Below are positions 34,205-43,100 of a DNA stretch of 64,000 bases, one piece after another. The translations under genes were made by a program, and so were the position numbers. The stretch lies in assembly GCA_016718275.1 (NCBI GenBank), contig JADKEA010000019.1, positions 611,313-675,312 of the forward strand, in the 5' to 3' direction. Under the pieces are notes generated by a model. It saw only the letters and a list, made by a program, of their open reading frames with translations. It ran no database searches and was not told the DNA's origin. The DNA is from Candidatus Villigracilis affinis. Lineage in GTDB: Bacteria > Chloroflexota > Anaerolineae > Anaerolineales > Villigracilaceae. How positions within the stretch are numbered: position 1 is the first letter of the stretch; every line of letters begins with the position of its first letter.

Positions 34205-35437
34205 ATGAAAATTGGATATGCACAAACAGTCATTACGCCATCGCTCGATAAGCCCGTATATCTTGCGGGCTTCGGGCAAAACCGCCGCGCTGAAACGGTT
34301 CATGATGATCTATATGCGCGCGCGCTGACAATTCAAACGGAAGAGATCACGCTTGTGCTCGTTGCGCTTGATCTGATCGGATTTTTTCAGCAGGACATGA
34401 AGGATGTCGTGGAGGCGTTAAAGGTCTCTGATGTGAATTTGCATGTTGTCATTGCTTCCACGCACACACACCATGGACCCGACACGATGGGGCTTTGGGG
34501 GCCAGACGATAAAACCTGCGGCGTGGATTCGGATTATATGTTTGCGATCAAAAAGAAGATCGTGGATACGATCAACGCTTCGCTTTCTGACCTCAAACCT
34601 GCCTCTGCGAAATGGACATCTGTCCACGTTTCAGGTTTGGCGAAGAATGCCCGCAACCCTGAGATCCTTGATGATGAATTGACCTTGCTGCAATTCGCGG
34701 CCGACGATGGCAAACCGTTGGTCACCTTGTTTGACTTTCCATGTCATCCCGAAGTGTTGTGGGAGCACAACCCAAATATCACAGCGGATTATGTCGGCTA
34801 TCTGCGCGATGAAGTGGAAAAGCAGACAGGTGCGCCCTGCATTTTCTTTTCGGGTGCACTGGGCGGCATGATGACCCCCGACGTAAAAGATCATTCCTTT
34901 GAAGAGGCGGAGTTTATGGGGAGGAAGTTGGGGGAGGAGGGTGTAAAGGCGTTAGACGCTGTGAACAGTGAGCAGTATTCAGTGGTTGGCATTCAGAAGA
35001 AGGAAATCAAAGCCAAGCTGACCAATCCGCTTTACAAGGTTGCTTTTTTGCGAAAATTGATTCCCGATGTGCGCGATAAAAAGGGATACCTCACCACGGA
35101 AGTGAATCTCATCAAGATCGGCGGGTTGTGGCTGGCAACTGTCCCAGGGGAGTTGCTGCCAAAGTTGGGCTTGCAGCTCAAAGCGTGGATGAAGGAAGCG
35201 GGGGCTCAAGTCACAGGTGTGATCGGGCTGGCGAATGATGAGGTCGGTTACATTTTGCCCGTGGAAGATTTCAAGTATCCGTTGAATCCGTTCAAGCCTG
35301 GAAAGCATTATGAAGAGACGAATTCCATCGGCAAGGGCATTGCAACGAGCGTGATGGATGCATTACGTGAAGTCATTGCGAGCCCCGAACGCGAGTCGGG
35401 GGTTACTTCGTCGCCAAAGAACGGCTCCTCGCAATGA
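34205..35437 (+). CDS. Neutral/alkaline ceramidase-like hydrolase without signal peptide
   Basis: 410 residues. The N-terminal strand IGYAQTVITPSLDKPVYLAG and the zinc/active-site region ASTHTHHGPDTMG (near 90) match the N-terminal domain of neutral ceramidases; FDFPCHPEVLW near 180 supplies another histidine. True ceramidases are secreted and about 650 residues; this one is shorter and cytosolic, so it more likely hydrolyses an ester or amide on a sugar derivative. The last 20 residues (from VIASPERESG) are encoded by a palindromic repeat, and the stop overlaps the GH4 start by 4 bp. Confidence 0.75.
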   Translation: MKIGYAQTVITPSLDKPVYLAGFGQNRRAETVHDDLYARALTIQTEEITLVLVALDLIGFFQQDMKDVVEALKVSDVNLHVVIASTHTHHGPDTMGLWGPDDKTCGVDSDYMFAIKKKIVDTINASLSDLKPASAKWTSVHVSGLAKNARNPEILDDELTLLQFAADDGKPLVTLFDFPCHPEVLWEHNPNITADYVGYLRDEVEKQTGAPCIFFSGALGGMMTPDVKDHSFEEAEFMGRKLGEEGVKALDAVNSEQYSVVGIQKKEIKAKLTNPLYKVAFLRKLIPDVRDKKGYLTTEVNLIKIGGLWLATVPGELLPKLGLQLKAWMKEAGAQVTGVIGLANDEVGYILPVEDFKYPLNPFKPGKHYEETNSIGKGIATSVMDALREVIASPERESGVTSSPKNGSSQ

Positions 35438-35438
35438 C
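35372..35438. repeat. 67-bp palindromic repeat element coding a protein tail and a start codon
   Basis: Perfect 11-bp terminal inverted repeats (GTCATTGCGAG at 35372-35382, CTCGCAATGAC at 35428-35438) enclose an inner CCCCGA/TCGGGG hairpin. The element encodes the C-terminal tail of the ceramidase-like protein, and the ATG of GH4 (35434) lies in its right end. Elements with such ends are widespread intergenic repeats in bacteria. Confidence 0.85.
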
Positions 35439-36681
35439 AAAGATTGTCATCATCGGTGGCGGATCGTATTCGTGGGGACCCACATTCATGCGGGATGTTT
35501 TCGCCACGCCCGAACTCAAAGGCTCGACCATCGTTTTGCACGACATCCTTCAAGAGCGCGTGGATTTGGTGCATGCGCTCGGTCAAAAGATGATTTGGGA
35601 TTTCGGTTTGGATTTTCACCTTGAAAAGACCCATTCACTCGATGAAGCCCTGCAAGGCGCGGATTTTGTGATCCTCACGATCACAACTGGCAGACTCGAA
35701 TCCATGCGGCCTGATTTGGAGATCCCTGCGAAGTATGGAATCAGACAATCGGTGGGCGATACGACTGGCCCGGGCGGGCTGGCGCGTGCTTTGCGGAATA
35801 TTCCCGTCGTTGCGGAGATCGGGCGCAAGGTGATGGAAATTTGCCCGAATGCGCTTTTCCTCAATTACACCAACCCGATGACCGTGCTCACGCGCACGCT
35901 TGCCATGCAGGGCGTGAAGGTGGTCGGCTTGTGCCATGAGTGGATCGGTGTGCGCGAGAAACTGGCGTTGATCTTCGGCACTGCGCCCGAAAATATCCAG
36001 GCGCAAATCCTGAGCGGCGAGATCAAAGTGGACGAAGAAGATACATCCGTGTTCACCGACCATGCGAAGGTCAAGTCCACGCTGTTTCAGTTGTATGGCG
36101 CGCTGCCTGCCGCGGGTGACCGTCACATTGCCGAGTTTTTTCCGCACTTTATCAATGATTCCACCAACTGGGGCACAGACTATGACCTAAAGCTGACCAG
36201 CATTGAAGACCGTGAGGCGTTGGAAGCCTTCGCAAAAATGATGATCGAATCTGTACTGAACGGCGAAACCGATTTGAAGCCGTTCATGGAAGATATCTCT
36301 ACCGAAGCGGCGAATAAGATCATCCGCGCGGTGGTAAGCGGAGAAAATTACATCGGCATTATGAATTTACCGAATATGGGCCAGGTTTCAAATCTGCCCT
36401 GCGACGCTGTTGTTGAAACCTATGGCGTCATTAACTCGATGGGTGCGCATGCTACTTCATATGGAGAAGTCCCTGCGGGAGTGCAGAGCATTTTGCAAAA
36501 ACATATTTCGAATCAGGAGATGACCATCCGCTCTGCATTGGCAGGTGATTGGGAACTTGCGCTGCAAGTTCTGCTCAACGATCCGCTTTCAGGCAGGCTT
36601 ACCATTCCACAGGCCAGGCAGCTACTTCATGAATTGCTTGAAGCCAACAAACATTGTCTGCCGTTGTTCTTTGGAGCCTAA
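35434..36681 (+). CDS. Glycoside hydrolase family 4 (NAD+/metal-dependent), MelA/LplD-like
   Basis: 415 residues. The Rossmann start KIVIIGGGSYSWGPTFMRDV, the NYTNPM motif near 145, Cys-His metal ligands in GLCHEW near 167 and GDRHIAEFFPHF near 227 place it in GH4. This family cleaves alpha- or beta-glycosides by transient oxidation at C3. The GDRH-EFFP form resembles alpha-galactosidase/alpha-galacturonidase members. The ATG is inside a palindromic repeat and no ribosome site is seen; coupling to the overlapping stop codon upstream could allow translation. Confidence 0.9.
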   Translation: MTKIVIIGGGSYSWGPTFMRDVFATPELKGSTIVLHDILQERVDLVHALGQKMIWDFGLDFHLEKTHSLDEALQGADFVILTITTGRLESMRPDLEIPAKYGIRQSVGDTTGPGGLARALRNIPVVAEIGRKVMEICPNALFLNYTNPMTVLTRTLAMQGVKVVGLCHEWIGVREKLALIFGTAPENIQAQILSGEIKVDEEDTSVFTDHAKVKSTLFQLYGALPAAGDRHIAEFFPHFINDSTNWGTDYDLKLTSIEDREALEAFAKMMIESVLNGETDLKPFMEDISTEAANKIIRAVVSGENYIGIMNLPNMGQVSNLPCDAVVETYGVINSMGAHATSYGEVPAGVQSILQKHISNQEMTIRSALAGDWELALQVLLNDPLSGRLTIPQARQLLHELLEANKHCLPLFFGA

Positions 36682-36733
36682 ACAATGTGCGATGGACAAT
36701 AGACCATAAAGCTCCATCGTAAGCATTAACCTT

Positions 36734-37912
36734 ATGCAACCCACTCCTCGCTCTCTCTTTTTTATGCGCGCCTACTACCTGCTCTGGACTGGTGCAGGCG
36801 GATTTGTCTTCCCATTCATCAGCCTCTTCTACGCACAAAAAGGGTTGAGCGGCACACAGATGGGCTGGCTCACCACCATTGGCAGCCTCATTGGGCTTAT
36901 CAGCGCGCCGTTCATCGGGCGCATCAGCGACAATGCAATCAATCCGCGCCGTGTGCTGCAACTTTGTCTCTTCGGCTCAGGCGCATTGATGCTCGCCCTC
37001 GGTCAACAAAATCTTTTTATCGCCATGGCTGTCATCATTGCGATAGAAGCGTTGGTGGGCGCGCCCGTTTATCCGCTCTCTGACGCGCAAGCCCTCAGCA
37101 TCTCCAGCGAAAAAGAAGGCTTCGGCTCCATTCGATTGTGGGGTTCCTTGGGATGGGCGATCACAGCCTTTATTGGCGGGTGGATGGTCAGCCGCGCAGG
37201 ACTCGTCTCCATCTTCTGGGGATACGCCGCCTTATACGGACTCTGCATCCTCATGCTCGGACGCATCATCACAACGCCGAAACCTGCCTCTGCTGCCGAG
37301 GAACATCATCTTCCCCTTGGAAAAGTCGCGCGTTCCTTGGTCACCCAACGCACCCTGCTCGGACTCACCATCGCTTTATCCATCTTCTGGCTGTCCAACG
37401 GCGGACGTCACCAATTTGAAACGCTCTACATGCATCAACTCGGCGCAAGCGAACAGCTCATCGGCTGGGCATACACCTACCCCGCCTTGATGGAATTACC
37501 CATTATGCTGTGGGCAGATAAACTCGTCCGCAAACATGGCGCTGGGAAAATCCTCTCCCTTTCAATTTTGCTTGAAGGCATCTCGCTTATTGCCATCGTT
37601 GTCTATCCTTCCATTGCTTCCATTATGTTCATGCGCGCCGCGAGCGGATTTTATTACAGCTTCTATGCCATTGCCTCGGTCGGTTATGCGGTTGAAAACG
37701 CTCCCGAAGGACAAGGTGCTACTATCCTTTCCCTTTATTACGTTACCCTCAATGGTATCCTCGCACTCTTCAACGCCCCCCTTAGCGGAGCCGTCTTCGA
37801 CTGGGTGGGCGCTTATCCACTCTACATCATCGCTGCCGCAGGGACGCTCCTTGCGTGGCTGGCGTTGGTCATTTCACAACGAAAACCTGCGATTCAGTTG
37901 CAGGCTTCTTAA
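36734..37912 (+). CDS. MFS transporter, HcaT/LacY-like
   Basis: 392 residues with about 12 transmembrane helices. Start MQPTPRSLFFMRAYYLLWTG, then the TM2-3 loop GLISAPFIGRISDNAINPRR typical of MFS. The central part (SIRLWGSLGWAITAFIGGW) resembles HcaT/NupG-like members. It is the second MFS protein and third transport system of the locus, and could import or export a product. A self-complementary repeat (CGATGGA...TCCATCG near 36690-36718) fills the gap before it. Confidence 0.82.
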   Translation: MQPTPRSLFFMRAYYLLWTGAGGFVFPFISLFYAQKGLSGTQMGWLTTIGSLIGLISAPFIGRISDNAINPRRVLQLCLFGSGALMLALGQQNLFIAMAVIIAIEALVGAPVYPLSDAQALSISSEKEGFGSIRLWGSLGWAITAFIGGWMVSRAGLVSIFWGYAALYGLCILMLGRIITTPKPASAAEEHHLPLGKVARSLVTQRTLLGLTIALSIFWLSNGGRHQFETLYMHQLGASEQLIGWAYTYPALMELPIMLWADKLVRKHGAGKILSLSILLEGISLIAIVVYPSIASIMFMRAASGFYYSFYAIASVGYAVENAPEGQGATILSLYYVTLNGILALFNAPLSGAVFDWVGAYPLYIIAAAGTLLAWLALVISQRKPAIQLQAS

Positions 37913-37926
37913 AAAGGAGAAATAAC

Positions 37927-39204
37927 ATGTCTGAATTAGCGATACTCGGTGGACCCAAAACAAGAACGGAAGCGTATCCGCAGTGGCCTGTGTGGGATCA
38001 GCGCGATATTGATGCGGTGGTCGAAGTGGTCAAATCGGGGCGTTGGGGCGGCTATCCGTACCCCGGCCCGAAGACGGCGGAACTGGCGAAGAAATTCGCG
38101 GAACTGCAGGGCGGCGGGTATGCCGTGCCGATGATCAACGGAACGGTGACGATGGAAGTTGCCCTGCGCGCGGCGGGCATTGGCTGGGGGGATGAAGTCA
38201 TTGTCCCTGCCTATACGTTTCAGGCAACGGCATCAGCGCCAATGGGTGCAGGGGCGATTCCTGTCATCGTGGATGTGGACCCGAATACGTATTGTCTCGA
38301 TGCGAAGGCTGTGGCGAAGGCCATCACACCCAAAACAAAAGCCATCATCCCTGTGCATCTTGGTTCGAATATGGCGGATATGGATGCGATCATGGAATTG
38401 GCGGAAAAACACAATTTGATCGTCATCGAAGATTGCGCGCATGCGCACGGCGCGAAATGGCGCGGCAAGGGCGCAGGGACAATTGGTCACTTCGGCTCGT
38501 TCAGTTTGCAATCTTCGAAGACTCTGACAGCGGGAGAAGGCGGAATTTTGCTGTGCCGCACGCCGGAGTTTGCCGCACTGGCCGCATCTGTGATTGACTG
38601 CGGACGTCCGCATGCGTTGGGCGGCGGCGGTGAAGACAAGAATGGACTCGCGATGCAGGGCGGAAATTTCCGCATGAGCGAATTGCAGGCTGCGATGGCG
38701 CTTGTGGGCATCGAGCGTTTCCCTGCACAGGCGAAACAACGTGAGGAAATGGCGGCTTACATGGATGAAGCTCTGAGCGAGATCAAAGGTGTGCGTGTGA
38801 TGAAACATGATGAACGCCACACCACCCGTTCGTTCTACCGCTACATCTTTGCCATTGATCCGCAGGAATTTGGTGTGGAGCATGATGTGCTGTGCGGCGC
38901 ACTAGATGCGGAAGGCATTGATTGCTGGGTCGGTTACGAGGCGATGCACAATTACGAATTGTTCCAGCCACAGAGATCAAAATTGGCTGTGCCGAATGCC
39001 TTCCCTGAGTATTTCGATTTCAAGAACATGAACCTGCCCGAGGCCACCCGCGCCTGCGAACACGAGGCGGTCTGGCTCGATGAGGCTATTTTCCGCGAAG
39101 GCACAAAGGGTGTGGATGACGCGGTCGCGGCACTAAAGAAGATCCAAAAGAATGCGGTTGAGTTGAATGCTGCCGCCGATGAATTGAGAAGGAAGTACGG
39201 TTAA
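37927..39204 (+). CDS. DegT/DnrJ/EryC1/StrS-family PLP-dependent aminotransferase
   Basis: 425 residues from the ATG at 37927 with AAAAGGAG upstream; the longer frame from 37855 overlaps the MFS gene. PLP motifs: NGTVTMEVALRAAGI, DEVIVPAYTFQATASA, IEDCAHAHGA with the ring-stacking Asp, and the Schiff-base lysine in SSKTLTAGEGG. These enzymes transaminate keto-sugars to amino sugars, or inosose to aminocyclitol. With the Gfo/Idh enzyme it forms a standard ketone-to-amine (or reverse) pair. Last gene of the plus-strand locus, closed by the terminator at 39234. Confidence 0.9.
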   Translation: MSELAILGGPKTRTEAYPQWPVWDQRDIDAVVEVVKSGRWGGYPYPGPKTAELAKKFAELQGGGYAVPMINGTVTMEVALRAAGIGWGDEVIVPAYTFQATASAPMGAGAIPVIVDVDPNTYCLDAKAVAKAITPKTKAIIPVHLGSNMADMDAIMELAEKHNLIVIEDCAHAHGAKWRGKGAGTIGHFGSFSLQSSKTLTAGEGGILLCRTPEFAALAASVIDCGRPHALGGGGEDKNGLAMQGGNFRMSELQAAMALVGIERFPAQAKQREEMAAYMDEALSEIKGVRVMKHDERHTTRSFYRYIFAIDPQEFGVEHDVLCGALDAEGIDCWVGYEAMHNYELFQPQRSKLAVPNAFPEYFDFKNMNLPEATRACEHEAVWLDEAIFREGTKGVDDAVAALKKIQKNAVELNAAADELRRKYG

Positions 39205-39233
39205 GAGTTATTCAGTCCTGAGTATGGTCAAAC

Positions 39234-39266
39234 AAAAATTCCGCCTTCAAAAGAGGCGGAATTTTT
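39234..39266. terminator. Bidirectional intrinsic terminator
   Basis: AAAAATTCCGCCT (39234-39246) pairs perfectly with 39254-39266 and is followed by a T-run on both strands. It separates the DegT gene from the convergent peroxiredoxin gene. Confidence 0.85.
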
Positions 39267-39287
39267 TTGTTGAAAACAGGTTGTTAT

Positions 39288-39812
39288 TTACTTCAAGGCT
39301 TCTTTTGCGGCGTTGATGACTTCATCGTAATTCGGCTCTTCGCCGAGAGTGGGGAGGTATTTGACGTAAGTCAGCTTGCCATCGCGCCCAACGATGAAGA
39401 CCGAGCGGCGCAGATAGCGGCGTTCCTTGATGAGGATGCCATACTTCAAACCAAAATCGGCATCGATGACATCGGACACGACCTTCACCTTGTCCACGCC
39501 TGCGGCGCCGCACCAGCGTTTTTGCGCCATCGGGAAATCAGTGCTGATGGTGTAGATGATGATGTCGTCACCCAGTTTTGCAGCTTCTTCATTAAAACGG
39601 CGGGTCTCGCGGTCACAGGTATCAGTATCCAGTGAGGGCACGGCAGAAAGGATGATCACCTTGCCCTTGGATTCCTGAAGGGGATTCACGGTTCCCCAGC
39701 CTGCGACCACCGAAGTAAATTCAGGTGCGGCCTGTCCCACAGCGACCTCATCGCCAAGCAGGGTTGCGAATTTATCGCCAAGTTTGAAAACATCGTTACG
39801 AACGGTTGTCAT
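39288..39812 (-). CDS. tpx: Thiol peroxidase Tpx (atypical 2-Cys peroxiredoxin)
   Basis: 174 residues, normal length. The peroxidatic cysteine lies in DTDTCDRETRRF (near 62) and the resolving cysteine in AQKRWCGAAG (near 97). It reduces H2O2 and alkyl hydroperoxides in the cytoplasm using thioredoxin. AAGGAGAG precedes the ATG. It faces away from the histidine-kinase gene across a 363-bp spacer. Expected role: oxygen-stress defence of a largely anaerobic organism. Confidence 0.93.
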   Translation of the reverse strand: MTTVRNDVFKLGDKFATLLGDEVAVGQAAPEFTSVVAGWGTVNPLQESKGKVIILSAVPSLDTDTCDRETRRFNEEAAKLGDDIIIYTISTDFPMAQKRWCGAAGVDKVKVVSDVIDADFGLKYGILIKERRYLRRSVFIVGRDGKLTYVKYLPTLGEEPNYDEVINAAKEALK

Positions 39813-40175
39813 TGAAAATCTCTCCTTGAGTTGATTGATAAATGGATAGGTGTGGATGGTAAATTCTTACAAATTTCAGGGCGGATTTTACCGCCAAACA
39901 CCAGACTTGTAACTGGAACGCCCCGATCAACAGTTTTTGTCAAATGGAGATGTCCAACCTAAAGAGCCGCATGGTTGCGATGGTATTCACGCCACGGAGT
40001 GGTCGGAGAGAGGAGCGAATTGTAATAACCACTTCGCTGCCCTCTGATACTCTAAACCTCCCCCAAGTGGCGGAGACGAACGCTCCCCAACCGTCGGATG
40101 CGATTGGGGAGCGTTCGTTATAGGATTAAGTAACAATGTGCATTTGAGGCGTGAAAAAAAATTGAGATATTAATC
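39813..40175. other. 363-bp spacer between tpx and the hybrid kinase
   Basis: No gene seen. It contains the divergent control regions and one long hairpin at 40077-40117; a short motif CCCCCAAGTGGCGGAG at 40060 has a loose echo (CCCCCAAATGGTGGAG) at 45347, after the HD-GYP gene. Confidence 0.5.
40077..40117. terminator. 14-bp stem hairpin upstream of the hybrid kinase gene
   Basis: CGAACGCTCCCCAA (40077-40090) pairs perfectly with 40104-40117 across a 13-nt loop. No T-run follows. It may insulate the kinase transcript or be a repeat element. Confidence 0.5.
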
Positions 40176-43100
40176 ATGCAAAAGCTAAAAGACTCAGAGC
40201 TTCGCTATCGCCGCCTGTTTGAAGCCGCCCAGGATGGGATATTAATCCTGGACGCAAAAACAGGAATGATCGAGGACGTTAACCCGTATTTGATAAAAAT
40301 GCTGGGCTATTCGCGCGAAGAGTTTGTTGAGAAAAAGCTTTGGGAAGTGGGGGCATTCAAGGATATAAAAGCCAGCAAGGATGCCTTTGAGGCATTACAA
40401 GAGAATGAATACATTCGTTATGAAGACCTGCCGCTCAAGACGAAGGACGGGCGGCTGATCCAGGTTGAATTCATTAGCAACGTTTATCTGGCGGGTGAAG
40501 AAAAAGTGATCCAATGCAATATCCGTGACAACGCTGAGCACAAGCGTATCATTGCCGCATTACAGGAGAACGAGAAGAAATATCACGACTTGATCAACCA
40601 CAGTCCAGATGGTTATTTCATCATTGAATTGTCGGGCAATATATTAACCGTCAATAAAGCAATGTGTAAGGAGCTTGAGTTCAGCGAAGAAGAATTCCTC
40701 TCCATGCGCATTTGGGATATTGTCCCGGATAATTTTTTGGATCAATATAGGGAAAGGCTGACGAAAATTCTTGAAGGGAAGAGTTTGAAGGAAGCGGCAG
40801 AATATGAGGTGCGTGGGAAGAACGGAAAGACACATTATGTGGAAGTCATATCTGCCCCTCGTTATAGTGGTGAGGATATTATCGGCTTTCAAGGAATCGC
40901 GCGTGACATCACAGCGCGCAAGCGGGCGGAAGATGCTTTGCAGGAATCTGAGGCAAAATTCCGCGTACTGGTTGAGCACCTGCCTACAGTTGTTTATATA
41001 AACGCGGTCGGAGATACAACCTCCACGCTTTACGTCAGCCCGCAGATCGAGACCCTGTTGGGGTATACCCCTGAGGAATGGCTGGCCGATCCAAAATTTT
41101 GGTTGAAAACATTGCATCCTGAAGACCACCAGCTTGTATTGACACAAGCCGCCCGCACCGATCAGGATAATGAACCATTTGAAATGGAATATCGAATGAT
41201 CGCCCGTGATGGCCGTCTGGTTTGGGTGCACGATCAAGTCGTACTCGTAAATGACCTGGCAGGCCAGCCTCAATACTGGCAAGGTATCATGCTTGACATC
41301 ACCGCGCGCAAACTGGCTGAAGCCGCGATCCGCCAAGGTCAGCAGCGTTTCAGTCAGGTTTGGGAGGCGACCTCAGACGCAATGGCGTTATCTGACCCCG
41401 AGGGGATAGTGCTTGCAGCCAACCCAGCCTATCTTGATCTCTACGGTTATAAGCTGGAACAGGTAGTCGGCAGGAGTTTTGCCGCTATTTTCCCGGAAGA
41501 TATTCAGGCACAAGCTGTCGAACAGTACAAGACTGTCTTTGCCAGCGAAGTGATCCCTCCGACCTTTGAATCCGCGATTCGCCGCGCAGATGGCGCCGAG
41601 CGCATCGTCGAATCTACCGTGGCCTTCCTGACCGTGACCGAGCAGCGCATTGCGATGCTCTCCACCATCCGCGACATCACCGAGCGCAAACAGGCGGAGA
41701 AAGCCTTATACGAAAGCGAAGATCGCTTTAAGAATGCATTCCAGTATTCTGCCATTGGCATGGCTTTGGTCTCGCTCGAAGGCAAACCGTTAAAAGTCAA
41801 TTCCATGTTATGTTCCATTCTTGGTTATTCTGAAGATGAACTTCTGGGGAAAACATTTCAGGAATATACCCACCCCGATGATCTGGATGGTGACTTAAAC
41901 TATTTGAACCAGTTATTGGCTGGAGAAATAAAATCCTATACGATGGAAAAAAGATATTTCCATAAGGAAGGAAAGATCATCTGGGTACTTTTGGCGGTGG
42001 CGCTCGCAAGAGATCATGCGGGCGCGCCTTTGTATTTCATCTCTCAAATAGAGGATATTACCGAACGCAAACACGCCGGAGAGGCTTTACGCGAGAATGA
42101 AGAACGGTTTCGCGCCTGGATTGAAAACTCATTGGACGTTGTCACTATTGTGGGGTTGGACGGCATCATCCAATACGAAAGCCCGTCCTTTGAGCATCTA
42201 CTGGGATACAAGCCGGAAGAGATGATCGGCGCAAACGCATTTGATTTTATACATCCCGATGACCGCGGGCAAGTCGGGGAAATTTTTGCACAAAATGTCC
42301 AAAAGCCTGAGAGCACAGCCAACGCCGAGTTCAGATTTCGACACAGGGATGGTTCCTGGCGAGTCTTCGAAGGCATGGGGAAAACCTATCTGGATGACCA
42401 TGGAGAGATGGTTGGGCTGATTAATTCACGCGATATCACCGGGCGCAAACAGGCTGAAATGGAAATCCGCCAACGCCTGAGCGAACTGGAAGTACTTTAC
42501 CAAAGCGGATTGTCCCTCAGCCAGCTTGTGAAGCCTAAAACCATTGCTCAAAAGATCATTAACCTGCTCGATCAGGAAATGGACTGGCATCATACAGCCA
42601 TCCGCCTGTATCACCCTGAAAGCAAAACGCTTGAATTACTTGCATTTAATCTGCCCAAGCTGACTAGTCAGGAAGAGTACGGCGCAACGGAAAAACGATT
42701 TAAGACCATACACCGCTTCGATCAGGGTTTAAGTGGTTGGGCAGTTCAGCACGGACAAACGGTATGTTCCAGCGATTTAAAAAATGATCCGCGTTACTTC
42801 GAAACCTTTCGCGGCTTGCAATCGGGTCTTTATGTACCGATAAAAATCGCTGAACGGGTGTTGGGCGTGATCAGCATCGAAAGTGACAAACCGAATGCTT
42901 TTAATGAAGCGGATGAACGCCTCGTAGCCACACTGTCAAACCAGGCAGCGGTTGCCTTTGAAAATGCCAGCTTGTTTCAATCCGCCCGGCAGGAAATTGC
43001 CGAACGAAAAAAGGTGGAAGAGTTGCTCGCCGAGGAAAGAAATCACCTTGTGCTCCGCGTGGAGGAACGCACAGCCGAACTCAGTCTCGCCAACTCAGAC

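Noticed and set aside
35372..35438. Insertion sequence ends
   Set aside because: Inverted ends are present, but there is no transposase and the element is only 67 bp; a palindromic repeat fits better.
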